A stretch of DNA of 64,000 nucleotides from CAYJDP01 sp964371025 (GTDB lineage: Bacteria; Bacillota_I; Bacilli_A; RF39; UBA660). Position 1 is the first letter of the stretch, and each line of letters starts with the position of its first letter. The position numbers were made by a program, and so were the translations under genes. The notes under the pieces are model-generated. The model was not told the DNA's origin, did not search any database, and saw only the letters and a program-made list of their open reading frames with translations. The DNA lies in NCBI GenBank assembly GCA_964371025.1, contig CAYJKH010000004.1, forward strand, positions 82,723 to 146,722, given 5' to 3'. Positions 32,325 through 41,095 of the stretch are shown one piece after another.

Positions 32325-33734
32325 TTATTGAACACTTTCAATTTTCATTAAATTAGTTGGTCTAGATTCATGATTATTAGGGAAATTTCCTGTTGTTACA
32401 AAAATATCTCCTTTTTCTAAATTCATTGTTTCAATTGCTATTTTAACACTTTCTCCTAAAACTTCATCTGTTGAATTACAAAGTGGTAAATTAACTGGAT
32501 AAACTCCCCAGTTAAGTGCTAATTGTCTACCTACTTTTTCATTTGGTGTTAATGCTAAAATTGGAGCATTTGGTTTTAAGTTACTAATAATTCTAGCCGT
32601 ATTTCCTGAAATAGTAGCAGTACAAATTACTTTTGCTTCTAATTTATCTGAACTTTTCACTACTGATTGAGCTATTAATGATGGAATTGATATTTCTTCT
32701 ACTGTATCAGTATAATCAAACTTAGCATAATTTTCTGCAGTTTCACAAATATTACTCATAGCTTCTACTGTTTCAATCGGGTATTTCCCAATAGTAGTTT
32801 CACCACTAAGCATAACTGCATCAGTTCCATTAAATACAGCATTTGCAATATCTGCTGTTTCTGCTCTTTTTGGTCTAGTATTTTCCATCATTGTTTCTAA
32901 CATTTCTGTTGCAACAATTGAAATCTTACCTTTTTGGCGTGATTTTTGAATCATTTCTTTTTGAACAATAGGTAACATTTCAGATGGAATTTCAGTTCCT
33001 AAATCTCCACGAGCTATCATTATACCTTCTGATACTTCTAGAATTTCATCTAAGTTTTTAATTCCTAGATCACTTTCAATTTTACAAATAATTTGAAAGT
33101 CTTCACGATTATATTCTTTTAATATTTTCTTAACTTCTAATACATCTTCTTTACAAGATACAAATGATATAGCTAAGTATTCTCCTCCATTTAGACAAGC
33201 ATACTTAATATCTTCATAATCTGTTGGACTTACATAATCAATGTTTAGTTTTTTACCTGGTATTGAAATACTTTTCTTATTACCTAAAACTCCTCCACTA
33301 ATAATCTCACAAGTAACTCCATCAGTTTCAGTTGATAAAACTTCTAATCTCATTTTAGCATTTTCTAGTAAAATAACATCTCCTATTTCTAAATCACTTA
33401 GTATATTAGGATGATTAATTGTAAATCTTTCTTCATTTCCCAATACTTCCTCTTTAACAATTCGAATAGTTTTTCCATCTTCTAATTTTACTTTTTCATT
33501 CTTAAAAACACCACTTCTTAATTCTGGTCCTTTTGTATCCCATAATAGCGCTATATTTTTACCAGTTATTTTACGAACTTCCCTAACTGATTTAACAACT
33601 TCTGCTCTTTCTTCTATAGTTGCATGAGTAAAATTAACTCTTGCTACATTCATTCCTTTTTCAACCATTTGAGTCATAACATTTGTATCTACACTCGCTG
33701 GTCCTATACTACATATAATTTTTGTCTTTTTCAA
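32325..33734 (-). CDS. pyk: Pyruvate kinase
   Basis: Converts PEP and ADP to pyruvate and ATP. It starts KKTKIICSIGPAS and contains the catalytic-lysine/metal-site region (ICKIESDLGIKNLDEIL), MIARGDLGTEIP and the VMLSGETTIGKYP motif. The likely start is TTG at 33734, with GGAGGG five bases before it; a GTG at 33755 would lie upstream of and read through that site. About 469 residues, so it lacks the extra PEP-utilising C-terminal domain seen in Bacillus enzymes. It follows mutM by 40 bp. Confidence 0.95.
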   Translation of the reverse strand: MKKTKIICSIGPASVDTNVMTQMVEKGMNVARVNFTHATIEERAEVVKSVREVRKITGKNIALLWDTKGPELRSGVFKNEKVKLEDGKTIRIVKEEVLGNEERFTINHPNILSDLEIGDVILLENAKMRLEVLSTETDGVTCEIISGGVLGNKKSISIPGKKLNIDYVSPTDYEDIKYACLNGGEYLAISFVSCKEDVLEVKKILKEYNREDFQIICKIESDLGIKNLDEILEVSEGIMIARGDLGTEIPSEMLPIVQKEMIQKSRQKGKISIVATEMLETMMENTRPKRAETADIANAVFNGTDAVMLSGETTIGKYPIETVEAMSNICETAENYAKFDYTDTVEEISIPSLIAQSVVKSSDKLEAKVICTATISGNTARIISNLKPNAPILALTPNEKVGRQLALNWGVYPVNLPLCNSTDEVLGESVKIAIETMNLEKGDIFVTTGNFPNNHESRPTNLMKIESVQ

Positions 33735-33774
33735 TTTATCCCTCCGTTTGCGCACTTAATAATACCACATTTTA

Positions 33775-34596
33775 TCATTTTTGGCAAGTAGAACAGTAAT
33801 AAGCTGACCTTTGATTAATCTTTTTTACAGTTATTGGTGTATCACAAAGATAACAATTTTGTTTTTTTCTTCCATGAACCATTAATTCTTGTTGGAATAA
33901 TCCATGAACTCCTTCACTTGAAGTAAAACTTTTAATTGTAGTTCCACCTTTTTTTATAGCTTTATCAAGAACTAGTACCGTATTTTTAATAATTTCATCT
34001 AATTCTTTTAAAGTTAACTCATTAGCTTTTTTATGTGGATTAATCTTTGATAAAAACAGTATTTCATTTGCATATATATTCCCAATTCCTGTTATTACAT
34101 TTTGTTCTAGTAATACTGTTTTTATAGGAACACTACGGTTTTTAAAATTTTCTTTTAAATATGTGCTAGTAATAGCTTTATCATTATATTCATACCCTAG
34201 TTTATTTAGCGGGGCTTTATTTAAATAATCTTCCTTATTTATTAAATGCATCTTCCCAAATTTCCTAGTGTCATTAAATCTAACTGAAATATTATCATCC
34301 AAAATAAGTTCTACTATATCATGTTTAGTTAATTTTTCATTATTATATTTAATAAAGAATTTTCCTTCCATTCTTAAATGAATTAATAATATATCTTCAC
34401 TTAAGGTTACAACTATCCATTTCCCTCTTGTTGTAATATTTTTTATTACTTGATTTATAATCTTTTTTCTAAATTCTTCAGTTGTTGGATACTCAATTGC
34501 TTTATCCCAAAAAATATTACATTTAGTTATTTTTTTATTTAATATTTCTTGTTGCAATTTTTTGGCAACTGTAACAACCTCTGGTTTTTCCGGCAT
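33775..34596 (-). CDS. mutM: Formamidopyrimidine-DNA glycosylase MutM/Fpg
   Basis: Removes oxidised purines such as 8-oxoG. The N-terminus MPEKPEVVTV keeps the catalytic Pro and Glu after Met removal; Lys replaces the usual Leu at position 4. GIGNIYANEILFLSKINP is the conserved helix-two-turn-helix. The C-terminal zinc finger is CYLC with YYCSTC. 273 residues. It follows polA by 8 bp, a common repair operon in Bacillota. Confidence 0.95.
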   Translation of the reverse strand: MPEKPEVVTVAKKLQQEILNKKITKCNIFWDKAIEYPTTEEFRKKIINQVIKNITTRGKWIVVTLSEDILLIHLRMEGKFFIKYNNEKLTKHDIVELILDDNISVRFNDTRKFGKMHLINKEDYLNKAPLNKLGYEYNDKAITSTYLKENFKNRSVPIKTVLLEQNVITGIGNIYANEILFLSKINPHKKANELTLKELDEIIKNTVLVLDKAIKKGGTTIKSFTSSEGVHGLFQQELMVHGRKKQNCYLCDTPITVKKINQRSAYYCSTCQK

Positions 34597-34604
34597 ATAT
34601 CCTC

Positions 34605-37193
34605 CTATTTAGTTTGATACCAATTTTCTCCAAAAGATGCTTCTACTTTTAAGATAACATCTAAATTAACGGTATTTTCCATTGTCTCAATAACTATTTT
34701 TTCAACCTCTTCTTTTTCTTCTTTTAAACAATTAAAAACTAACTCATCGTGTACTTGAAGTAATATTTTACTTTTTAAATTACGTTTTTTAAACTCTTTA
34801 TATATATTTATCATTGCTAGTTTTAAGATATCAGCTGCACTTCCTTGAATTGGTGTATTTAAAGCCATTCGCTCAGCTGCTGATCTAATCATAAAATTAG
34901 TACTATTAATGTCTTCGATATTTCTTTTATGATTAAATAAAGTTTTTACATAACCTTGGTTTTTAGCAACTTTTATTTCATTATCCATAAAGTCTTTTAT
35001 TCCAGGATATGTTTCTAAATAATTATCGATAAACTTTTTAGCAGATGCAATATCGATATTTAAATCTTCACTTAAACCATAACTACTAATACCATATAAT
35101 ATTCCAAAGTTAACTGCTTTTGCACATCTTCTTTGTTCTTTAGTAACATCCTCTATATTTATATGAAATATATCTGCTGCCGTTTTGGTATGAATATCAA
35201 TATTATTATTAAATGCTTCTAGTAAGTTACTTGCTTTTGACATATGGGCAAATATTCTAAGTTCTACTTGTGAATAATCACTTGCAAATAATAGCGAGTT
35301 ATCATCTGGTATAAAAGCTTTTCTAATTAAACTAGAATATTCACTTCTAATTGGTATATTTTGTAAATTAGGCTCTAGTGATGATAAACGACCTGTTCTA
35401 GTAAGTGTTTGCGTGTAAGTAGTGTGAATTCTTCCATCACTTCGAACTTCGTTTTTTAATCCTACCGCATAGTTTGTATATAACTTAGATAAAGTACGAT
35501 ATTCTAAAACTTTATTTATAATTATGTGATCATCTTTCACTTTATCTAGGATATCTTTTGATGTAGAATACTTATTATTTTTAACTTTCTTTGGATAAGG
35601 TATATTTAACTCTTCAAATAAAATTACTGCTAATTGAGTTGGAGACATGATATTAAATTCATGGTTTGCTAAAGTATATATTTCTTTTTCTAATATACTT
35701 AGTTTATCCTCTAATTCTTTAGCAAGATTATCAAGGGATTTTTGATCTACTTTAATCCCCTCTATTTCCATAGAAGCTAATACTTCTACTAAAGGCATTT
35801 CAATATCAGTAAATAGTTTTAATTGTTCATTTTTAATTAATTCATCATTTATGATACTTTTAATATTATATATAAAATTAACTTTATGATTACAAATATC
35901 CTCTATTTCTAATAAAGTTTTTTCTTTTGGTCTTTTTATAGTTCCGTAATCATCTTCATAAAATGAAATATCATAATTTAGTGACTGGGCTAAATACGCT
36001 ATATCATCTTTAACAGAATAATTTAAGATATTTGCTCCAATCATAAGATCAAAGTTTAAGTTATTAATTATTATATTATATTTATTTAATAAAACATGAG
36101 CTTTCTTTGCGTCATATGTACTTTTATTAAGATTTGATTCAAAGATATGACTATATTTATTTATATCCTCTTCTTTTATAAAATAATTATATTCTCCATC
36201 AAATAAACTAATTCCTAAAATAGTACTTTTACTATATATTTCACCAGTTGTTTCAATGTAGAAAGAAAAGTCTTTATTACTAAATTCACTTATATCTTTT
36301 TTTAGTAGTTTTCTAACTTCTTTTACTTCTTTAGTATCATATTTTTTTATTAATGATAAAAATTCAAATTCTTTTAACATATCTATAAATTTATGATGAT
36401 TCTCATCATGTATTTTTAAATTTTCTAAATTTATATCTAACTCTATATCATTATAAATAGTAGCAAGTTCATAACTAATATATGCTACTTCTTTTGATAC
36501 TTCTAATTTTTCTTTAGTCTTTCCTTTTATATTATCAATATTATTATATAAATTATCTAATGTCTTATACTCTTCTAATAAGCTAATAGCAGTCTTTTCA
36601 CCAATTCCTTTAACTCCAGGTATATTATCAGAAGGATCTCCCATTAAGGCCTTTAAATCGATCATATTAATCGGATTAATTTTATAAGTATTAATAAATT
36701 CTTGATTATCCATAATAATATAATCATTTTGTTTTAAAAGTTTAACATCTACTTTATCATTAATTAACTGTAATAAATCTTTATCACTAGATATAATTCG
36801 AATAGAAATATCTGCTTCTTTAGCTAGTATTTTACTATATGTTCCAATAATATCATCAGCTTCATAATTATCAACTTCTAAATAAGTTATTCCCATAGCC
36901 TCTAGTAATTCTTTTGCTTTAGGCATTTGTTCCTTTAACTCATCAGGAGTTTTTGATCTATCGGCTTTATAAAAATCATATTTTTTATGACGAAAAGTCT
37001 TTCCTTTATCAAATGCAACCATTACATAATCAGCATTTTCTTCATTTATTATTTTTTTCATCATATTTATAAAACCATACAAAGCATTGGTCGGAAATCC
37101 CTTTGAATTTCTCATTATAACCCCTCTGTATGCTGTTGCATAATAACATCTAAATATTAAGTTATTACCATCTATTAAAAGTACTTTTTTCAT
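34605..37193 (-). CDS. polA: DNA polymerase I
   Basis: Repair and Okazaki fragment polymerase. The N-terminal 5'-3' exonuclease begins KKVLLIDGNNLIFRCYYAT and has VDNYEADDIIGT. The central 3'-5' exonuclease fold has lost the DxE pair (FYIETTGEIYS), so proofreading is probably absent, as in Bacillus. The polymerase domain has SDYSQVELRIFAHMS, AVNFGILYGISSYGLS and VHDELVF. The ATG at 37193 follows GGGTGAT; the reading from 37226 lacks a ribosome site. 862 residues. First gene of polA-mutM-pyk. Confidence 0.96.
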   Translation of the reverse strand: MKKVLLIDGNNLIFRCYYATAYRGVIMRNSKGFPTNALYGFINMMKKIINEENADYVMVAFDKGKTFRHKKYDFYKADRSKTPDELKEQMPKAKELLEAMGITYLEVDNYEADDIIGTYSKILAKEADISIRIISSDKDLLQLINDKVDVKLLKQNDYIIMDNQEFINTYKINPINMIDLKALMGDPSDNIPGVKGIGEKTAISLLEEYKTLDNLYNNIDNIKGKTKEKLEVSKEVAYISYELATIYNDIELDINLENLKIHDENHHKFIDMLKEFEFLSLIKKYDTKEVKEVRKLLKKDISEFSNKDFSFYIETTGEIYSKSTILGISLFDGEYNYFIKEEDINKYSHIFESNLNKSTYDAKKAHVLLNKYNIIINNLNFDLMIGANILNYSVKDDIAYLAQSLNYDISFYEDDYGTIKRPKEKTLLEIEDICNHKVNFIYNIKSIINDELIKNEQLKLFTDIEMPLVEVLASMEIEGIKVDQKSLDNLAKELEDKLSILEKEIYTLANHEFNIMSPTQLAVILFEELNIPYPKKVKNNKYSTSKDILDKVKDDHIIINKVLEYRTLSKLYTNYAVGLKNEVRSDGRIHTTYTQTLTRTGRLSSLEPNLQNIPIRSEYSSLIRKAFIPDDNSLLFASDYSQVELRIFAHMSKASNLLEAFNNNIDIHTKTAADIFHINIEDVTKEQRRCAKAVNFGILYGISSYGLSEDLNIDIASAKKFIDNYLETYPGIKDFMDNEIKVAKNQGYVKTLFNHKRNIEDINSTNFMIRSAAERMALNTPIQGSAADILKLAMINIYKEFKKRNLKSKILLQVHDELVFNCLKEEKEEVEKIVIETMENTVNLDVILKVEASFGENWYQTK

Positions 37194-37246
37194 ATTAATC
37201 ACCCATTTAATTATATCATATATCATGATACTTATTATATATAAAG

Positions 37247-37275
37247 TTGAAGTTAAAATATTTATTTGCTATAAT
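37247..37275 (+). promoter_or_regulatory. Promoter of the FTR-beta-like gene
   Basis: TTGAAG (37247-37252), a 17-base spacer, and TATAAT (37270-37275) preceded by TGC as an extended -10. Confidence 0.75.
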
Positions 37276-37299
37276 TAATTTATATAGTAAGGAGATAAC

Positions 37300-37512
37300 A
37301 TGAAAAATATAAGAATAAATCCTGATAAAAAATATGTAAATATTATTATGGAAGGATTACAAAAGAAAAATGGTCATTGCCCATGTCGAATAGATGTAGA
37401 TGATACTACTTTATGTCCTTGTGATGACTTTATAAAAACCAATGAATGTTTATGTAAATTATTTATCCCAATAGCGGAAGCAAATAAAAAAATAGAAGAC
37501 TCTAGTAACTAG
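37300..37512 (+). CDS. Ferredoxin-thioredoxin reductase catalytic (beta)-like protein
   Basis: 70 residues with six cysteines in three pairs: Cys27/29 (CPCR), Cys39/41 (CPC) and Cys50/52 (CLC). The FTR beta chain has CPC, CPC and CHC, and the eight-residue gap between the second and third pairs is kept here, while the first gap is only nine residues instead of sixteen. Such proteins carry a 4Fe-4S cluster next to a redox disulfide. It could reduce the thioredoxin at 18.8 kb, but no FTR alpha subunit is visible. The end of the gene is encoded by the terminator stem. Confidence 0.75.
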   Translation: MKNIRINPDKKYVNIIMEGLQKKNGHCPCRIDVDDTTLCPCDDFIKTNECLCKLFIPIAEANKKIEDSSN

Positions 37513-37525
37513 TCTTCTATTTTTA
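37492..37525 (+). terminator. Terminator of the FTR-like gene, copy 1 of a 31-bp repeat
   Basis: ATAGAAGACT (37492-37501) pairs with AGTCTTCTAT (37511-37520), followed by TTTTATTTTT. The stop codon is in the second arm. The 31 bases at 37494-37524 recur exactly at 40105-40135. Confidence 0.9.
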
Positions 37526-37528
37526 TTT

Positions 37529-39979
37529 TTACATACTTCTTGTAGTAGCATTATCTAAATTCGCATTTCTTACTTCTTCTAAAAATTCAGTTTGATTTAG
37601 TCTTTTGTCCCCAATATTTATACGAGTACTACAAAAAAAATTATTAGGAACTTTTATTCCTTTGGCACTTATTAATCCTCTTAAGTCTAGTTCTTCTGTT
37701 ATTTTTGTTGGTAACTCTAAACCTTTAGCACTTGTTAAGCCATTTAAATATAAACTTTCTATCACAGCCGGGAACTTTAAACCTTCGGCACTTTTCAAAC
37801 CGTTTAAATCTAACACTTCTACTGCTGTTGGTAATTCTAAACCTTCGGCACTTTTTAAGCCCTCTAAAAATAACCATCTTACTGTTGTTGGTAACTTTAA
37901 ACCCTTAACACTTGTTAAGCTTCCTAAATATAAACTTCTTACTGTTGTTGGCAACTCTAATCCTTCAGCACTTGTTAAGCTTCTTAAATCTAAACTTTCT
38001 TCTACTGTTGTTGGTAACTCTAATCCTTCAGCACTTGTTAAGCTTCTTAAATCTAACCTTCTCACTGTTGTTGGTATTTCTAAACCTTTAGCACTTGTTA
38101 ATCTTCTTAAATTTAAATCTTCTACTGTTGTTGGTAATTCTAAACCCTTAGCACTTGTTAAGCTGCTTAAATATAAACTTCTTACTGTTGTTGGCAACTC
38201 TAATCCTTCAGCACTTGTTAAGCTTCCTAAATATAAACTTTCTAGCGCTGCAGGGAACTTTAAACCCTTAGCACTTGTTAAGTTGCTTAAATATAAACTT
38301 CCTACTGTTGTTGGTAATTCTAAACCTTCGGCACTTGTTAAGCTTCTTAAATCTAAACTTTCTTCTACTGTTGTTGGTAACTTTAAACCCTTAACACTTG
38401 TTAAGCTGCTTAAATCTAAACTTCTTACTGTTGTTGGCAACTCTAAGCCTTCAGCACTCGTTAAGCTATTTAAATCTAATTTTTGTACTGTTGTTGGCAA
38501 TTCTAAACCTTTAGCACTTGTTAATCTTCTTAAATCTAAATCTCCTACTGTTATTGGCAACTCTAATCCTTCAGCCCTTCTTAAGTCAGCTAAAGACAAA
38601 CTTCCTGTTATCATTGTTGGTAATTTTAGCCCTCTAGCACTTTTCAAACGATGTAAATATAAATTCCCTAAAATATTATCCGGCATTTGAAAATTTTTCT
38701 TTTCATAGTCTTCAATACCAATAGATCCACAAAAATATTTTATACTTTTTCCACTAAATAAATCCCTTTTGTCATTTGTAATTTCTTCTTCATTTAAATC
38801 ATATATACATGCTAAGTCCTTTTTTAAATTTCGACGTTTCCTTATTTCATTTACTCTGGGATCCTGTTCATCTTCATATCCAAATCCATCTATTTGATTT
38901 TCAATCTCATATAAAAATATTAGCTCATCTTTCGTCAAGCTTTCGCCTTTGCAATCTTTATTATATATATGAGTTAACATCTTCATATCATTAGTTTTTT
39001 TTATATATTTATCTTTATCCGGGAATTCTTCTAATTTTTCAGTAAGTATAGAATCTAACTCTGGTTCCAAATTTTGATTTTTATTTACTCCTCTGATTTC
39101 AGCAATAAAGTTATCTTCCATTCTTATTGCAATTCTCGGGTTTGTAAATAAGTTGTTTTCATCTTTACTATAATATACATAAAAATTACCATAACTTAAT
39201 TGATTTTTTGCTATTTCTTCTCCTGCAGTACACCAACCAGTACCTTTTCCTTTTAATGATTCCACTAAAGGCATATGGTCACTTCCTTGATTATATTTTA
39301 CCCATTTTCCTTCAATCGTATTATTTTCCTGTTTTTTATATGTTATATTGTTATATATATGTTCATATATCTTTTTAAATGATCCTACCTCTATTAATTT
39401 ATTTAATTTTTCATCGTCTGATAAAGTTTCTTCATCTAAAAATTTCATCATATAGTCAACTGATAAAGCTAAGACTTCTCTATTTAAATCTATAAATGGG
39501 CTAGTTGTATTTTTTGAACGTTTTGTAAACTCTCTTTTTTCTTTATCATAACTTCCCATTTTTAACATTCCTTGAAATGCCCAATATTTCGCCCATGTTG
39601 GATACATTGCATCATCACTATTAAAATAGTCAAGCCATGCATCTAAAGAAGCTTTTTGTTCATCTATTATCACTTCTTTTTCTCGGTCTTTCATTTTTTC
39701 AGTATAATGAGTTCTCCCATGTCCTCGTTCTAACGCAATTTTTTCTTGAAGTTTATAATAACTATCTGGTATTTCTTTTATTACATATTTATTATAATAT
39801 AATTTTTTAATTAAATCATATTTATCTTTTTCTATAGTTTTTGTTGTTACAGCTTCTAGTCTTTCTAACATCTTTGCTATTCTTCCATGTGCCGGTAGAT
39901 TATCATTTTTTTTATATTCTAAATATAAATTTCTATACAGTTTATGTAGTAGTTCTTCACCAGTTTTTAATCTTCTCAT
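37529..39979 (-). CDS. Leucine-rich repeat protein with a GTGWCTAG-type N-terminal domain
   Basis: About 816 residues with no signal peptide, so probably cytoplasmic. The N-terminal 430 residues contain ESLKGKGTGWCTAGEEIAK and YGNFYVYYSKDENN, then a segment PRIAIRMEDNFIAEIRGV. Similar WCTA motifs are, from memory, seen in phage and gut-bacterial repeat proteins. Seventeen repeats of 20 residues (21 in a few) follow, consensus TTVxxLDLxSLTSAEGLELP, then a 40-residue cap. Start: the ATG at 39979 after AAGGATGG; the ATG at 40006 has no ribosome site. Two identical terminators flank the gene, suggesting insertion. Function unknown; protein binding is likely. Confidence 0.8.
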   Translation of the reverse strand: MRRLKTGEELLHKLYRNLYLEYKKNDNLPAHGRIAKMLERLEAVTTKTIEKDKYDLIKKLYYNKYVIKEIPDSYYKLQEKIALERGHGRTHYTEKMKDREKEVIIDEQKASLDAWLDYFNSDDAMYPTWAKYWAFQGMLKMGSYDKEKREFTKRSKNTTSPFIDLNREVLALSVDYMMKFLDEETLSDDEKLNKLIEVGSFKKIYEHIYNNITYKKQENNTIEGKWVKYNQGSDHMPLVESLKGKGTGWCTAGEEIAKNQLSYGNFYVYYSKDENNLFTNPRIAIRMEDNFIAEIRGVNKNQNLEPELDSILTEKLEEFPDKDKYIKKTNDMKMLTHIYNKDCKGESLTKDELIFLYEIENQIDGFGYEDEQDPRVNEIRKRRNLKKDLACIYDLNEEEITNDKRDLFSGKSIKYFCGSIGIEDYEKKNFQMPDNILGNLYLHRLKSARGLKLPTMITGSLSLADLRRAEGLELPITVGDLDLRRLTSAKGLELPTTVQKLDLNSLTSAEGLELPTTVRSLDLSSLTSVKGLKLPTTVEESLDLRSLTSAEGLELPTTVGSLYLSNLTSAKGLKFPAALESLYLGSLTSAEGLELPTTVRSLYLSSLTSAKGLELPTTVEDLNLRRLTSAKGLEIPTTVRRLDLRSLTSAEGLELPTTVEESLDLRSLTSAEGLELPTTVRSLYLGSLTSVKGLKLPTTVRWLFLEGLKSAEGLELPTAVEVLDLNGLKSAEGLKFPAVIESLYLNGLTSAKGLELPTKITEELDLRGLISAKGIKVPNNFFCSTRINIGDKRLNQTEFLEEVRNANLDNATTRSM
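37646..38686 (-). repeat. Seventeen tandem 60/63-bp coding repeats
   Basis: Each unit encodes 20 or 21 residues of the leucine-rich repeat region. DNA similarity between units is very high, for example repeated CTTACTGTTGTTGG and GCACTTGTTAAGC on the plus strand. Three-unit blocks recur, with the 21-residue variant TTVEESLDL appearing twice. This suggests unequal crossing-over and a copy number that may vary between strains. Confidence 0.9.
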
Positions 39980-40100
39980 ATTACCATCCTTACTTTTTAT
40001 TATCATCTTATAATTTATTATATAATGTTAAATCAGTTAGTTAAAGTAAAATATTATATTTTTACAATAGTATACATCACTATTATTAGTTTTATAGTAA

Positions 40101-40138
40101 AAAAAGAAGACTCTAGTAACTAGTCTTCTATTTTTTTT
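40101..40138 (-). terminator. Terminator of the ASCH gene, copy 2 of the 31-bp repeat
   Basis: The same hairpin as at 37494-37524. On the minus strand it encodes the last codons and stop of the ASCH gene and then ends in seven T. Confidence 0.88.
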
Positions 40139-40473
40139 ATTTCAATTGCAACAGTTCCATATTTTTTTATATCTTCTTCATCATAATATTGTTCCATATC
40201 TTTTGGATCAATATCATCATCTGACTTATACCCAATTGTTACTTGATCAAAGTTTTTATAAAGTTCTTTGAAATCTTTAAATAAATGAAGATTAGTAATA
40301 CAAGTTACTATTTCTTCTTCAGTAGTTCTACTAATAAATGTAATAGTATCTCCGATATTCAATAATCTTCTTTTTTCATCATTTACTCTCATTTCAATTG
40401 TTTTAGTTCCTGATTTTATAAGTAAAAATGGTGCATTATGTAATCTCATAATATGATTTGCTTTATTCATCAT
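40120..40473 (-). CDS. ASCH-domain protein
   Basis: 117 residues of the ASCH (PUA-like) fold, proposed to bind RNA. HIMRLHNAPFLLIKSGTKTIEMR is the typical opening (from MRLHNAPF to KTIEMR), followed by LNIGDTITFIS. Other ASCH proteins hydrolyse modified nucleosides or bind RNA; the role here is not known. AAAGGAG precedes tandem ATGs. It starts ten bases after lepB and is probably co-transcribed. Its last residues, KIED, coincide with those near the end of the FTR-like protein because both are encoded by the same terminator stem. Confidence 0.8.
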   Translation of the reverse strand: MMNKANHIMRLHNAPFLLIKSGTKTIEMRVNDEKRRLLNIGDTITFISRTTEEEIVTCITNLHLFKDFKELYKNFDQVTIGYKSDDDIDPKDMEQYYDEEDIKKYGTVAIEIKKIED

Positions 40474-40483
40474 CTAATCTCCT

Positions 40484-41011
40484 TTATTTTATTAATTTAA
40501 ATTCATTTAACGGCCATATTTTCATAGTAGTTTTACCTAGTATTTCATTACGTGATATAAAGCCAATTTCTCTACTATCTAGAGAATTATCACGATTATC
40601 TCCGATTACAAAATACATGTCTTCTGGAATTTTATCTACTCCTAAGCTTGTAATATTAAAGTCTGGAGTTTGTAAATCATTTTCAAATGTTTCTTGATAT
40701 CCTTTTCCATTTATATATAAAATATTATCTTTATATTCAATATGTTCTCCAGGAAGACCAATAACTCTTTTAATTAAATATTTAGAATCGTCATATTCAA
40801 TTGCTACTACATCATTTCTTTTAACATCAAATAATTTATAATGTATTTTATTAAGTAATAAAACATCTCCATCTTCTAACGTTGGTGACATTGAGTCTCC
40901 TACTACTTGTTGTAGTGACACTACGTATAAGACTATTACTATAACTGCTACTATTACAATTAGATACTTTGATATATCTAAAAAGAATTCTTTTATTTCT
41001 CTAAAATCCAT
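40484..41011 (-). CDS. lepB: Signal peptidase I
   Basis: Cleaves signal peptides outside the membrane. One N-terminal TM (about 14-33), the catalytic Ser40 (GDSMSPTLEDGD) and Lys81 (YLIKRVIGLPGE), and the IGDNRDNSLDSREIG box. The Lys dyad marks the bacterial type, not the SipW/ER type. Start: the ATG at 41011 with GAGGTG upstream; a GTG at 41020 is itself part of that site. It would serve the several exported proteins in this window. Confidence 0.95.
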   Translation of the reverse strand: MDFREIKEFFLDISKYLIVIVAVIVIVLYVVSLQQVVGDSMSPTLEDGDVLLLNKIHYKLFDVKRNDVVAIEYDDSKYLIKRVIGLPGEHIEYKDNILYINGKGYQETFENDLQTPDFNITSLGVDKIPEDMYFVIGDNRDNSLDSREIGFISRNEILGKTTMKIWPLNEFKLIK

Positions 41012-41067
41012 TTTATTCACCTCAATTTATTAATATAATTATAACATATTATATATTTATAAAAAAG

Positions 41068-41090
41068 AAAAACTGATTAGTAGTCAGTTT
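41068..41090 (-). terminator. Terminator of the Ig-like giant gene
   Basis: AAACTGA pairs with TCAGTTT around a short loop, followed on the minus strand by TTCTTTTTT. Confidence 0.75.
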
Positions 41091-41095
41091 CACTC

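Noticed and set aside
37605..38690. A 361-codon open frame on the plus strand opposite the leucine-rich repeats
   Set aside because: It exists only because the 60-bp repeat lacks stops in that frame; it has no convincing ribosome site and a repetitive composition that mirrors the real gene.
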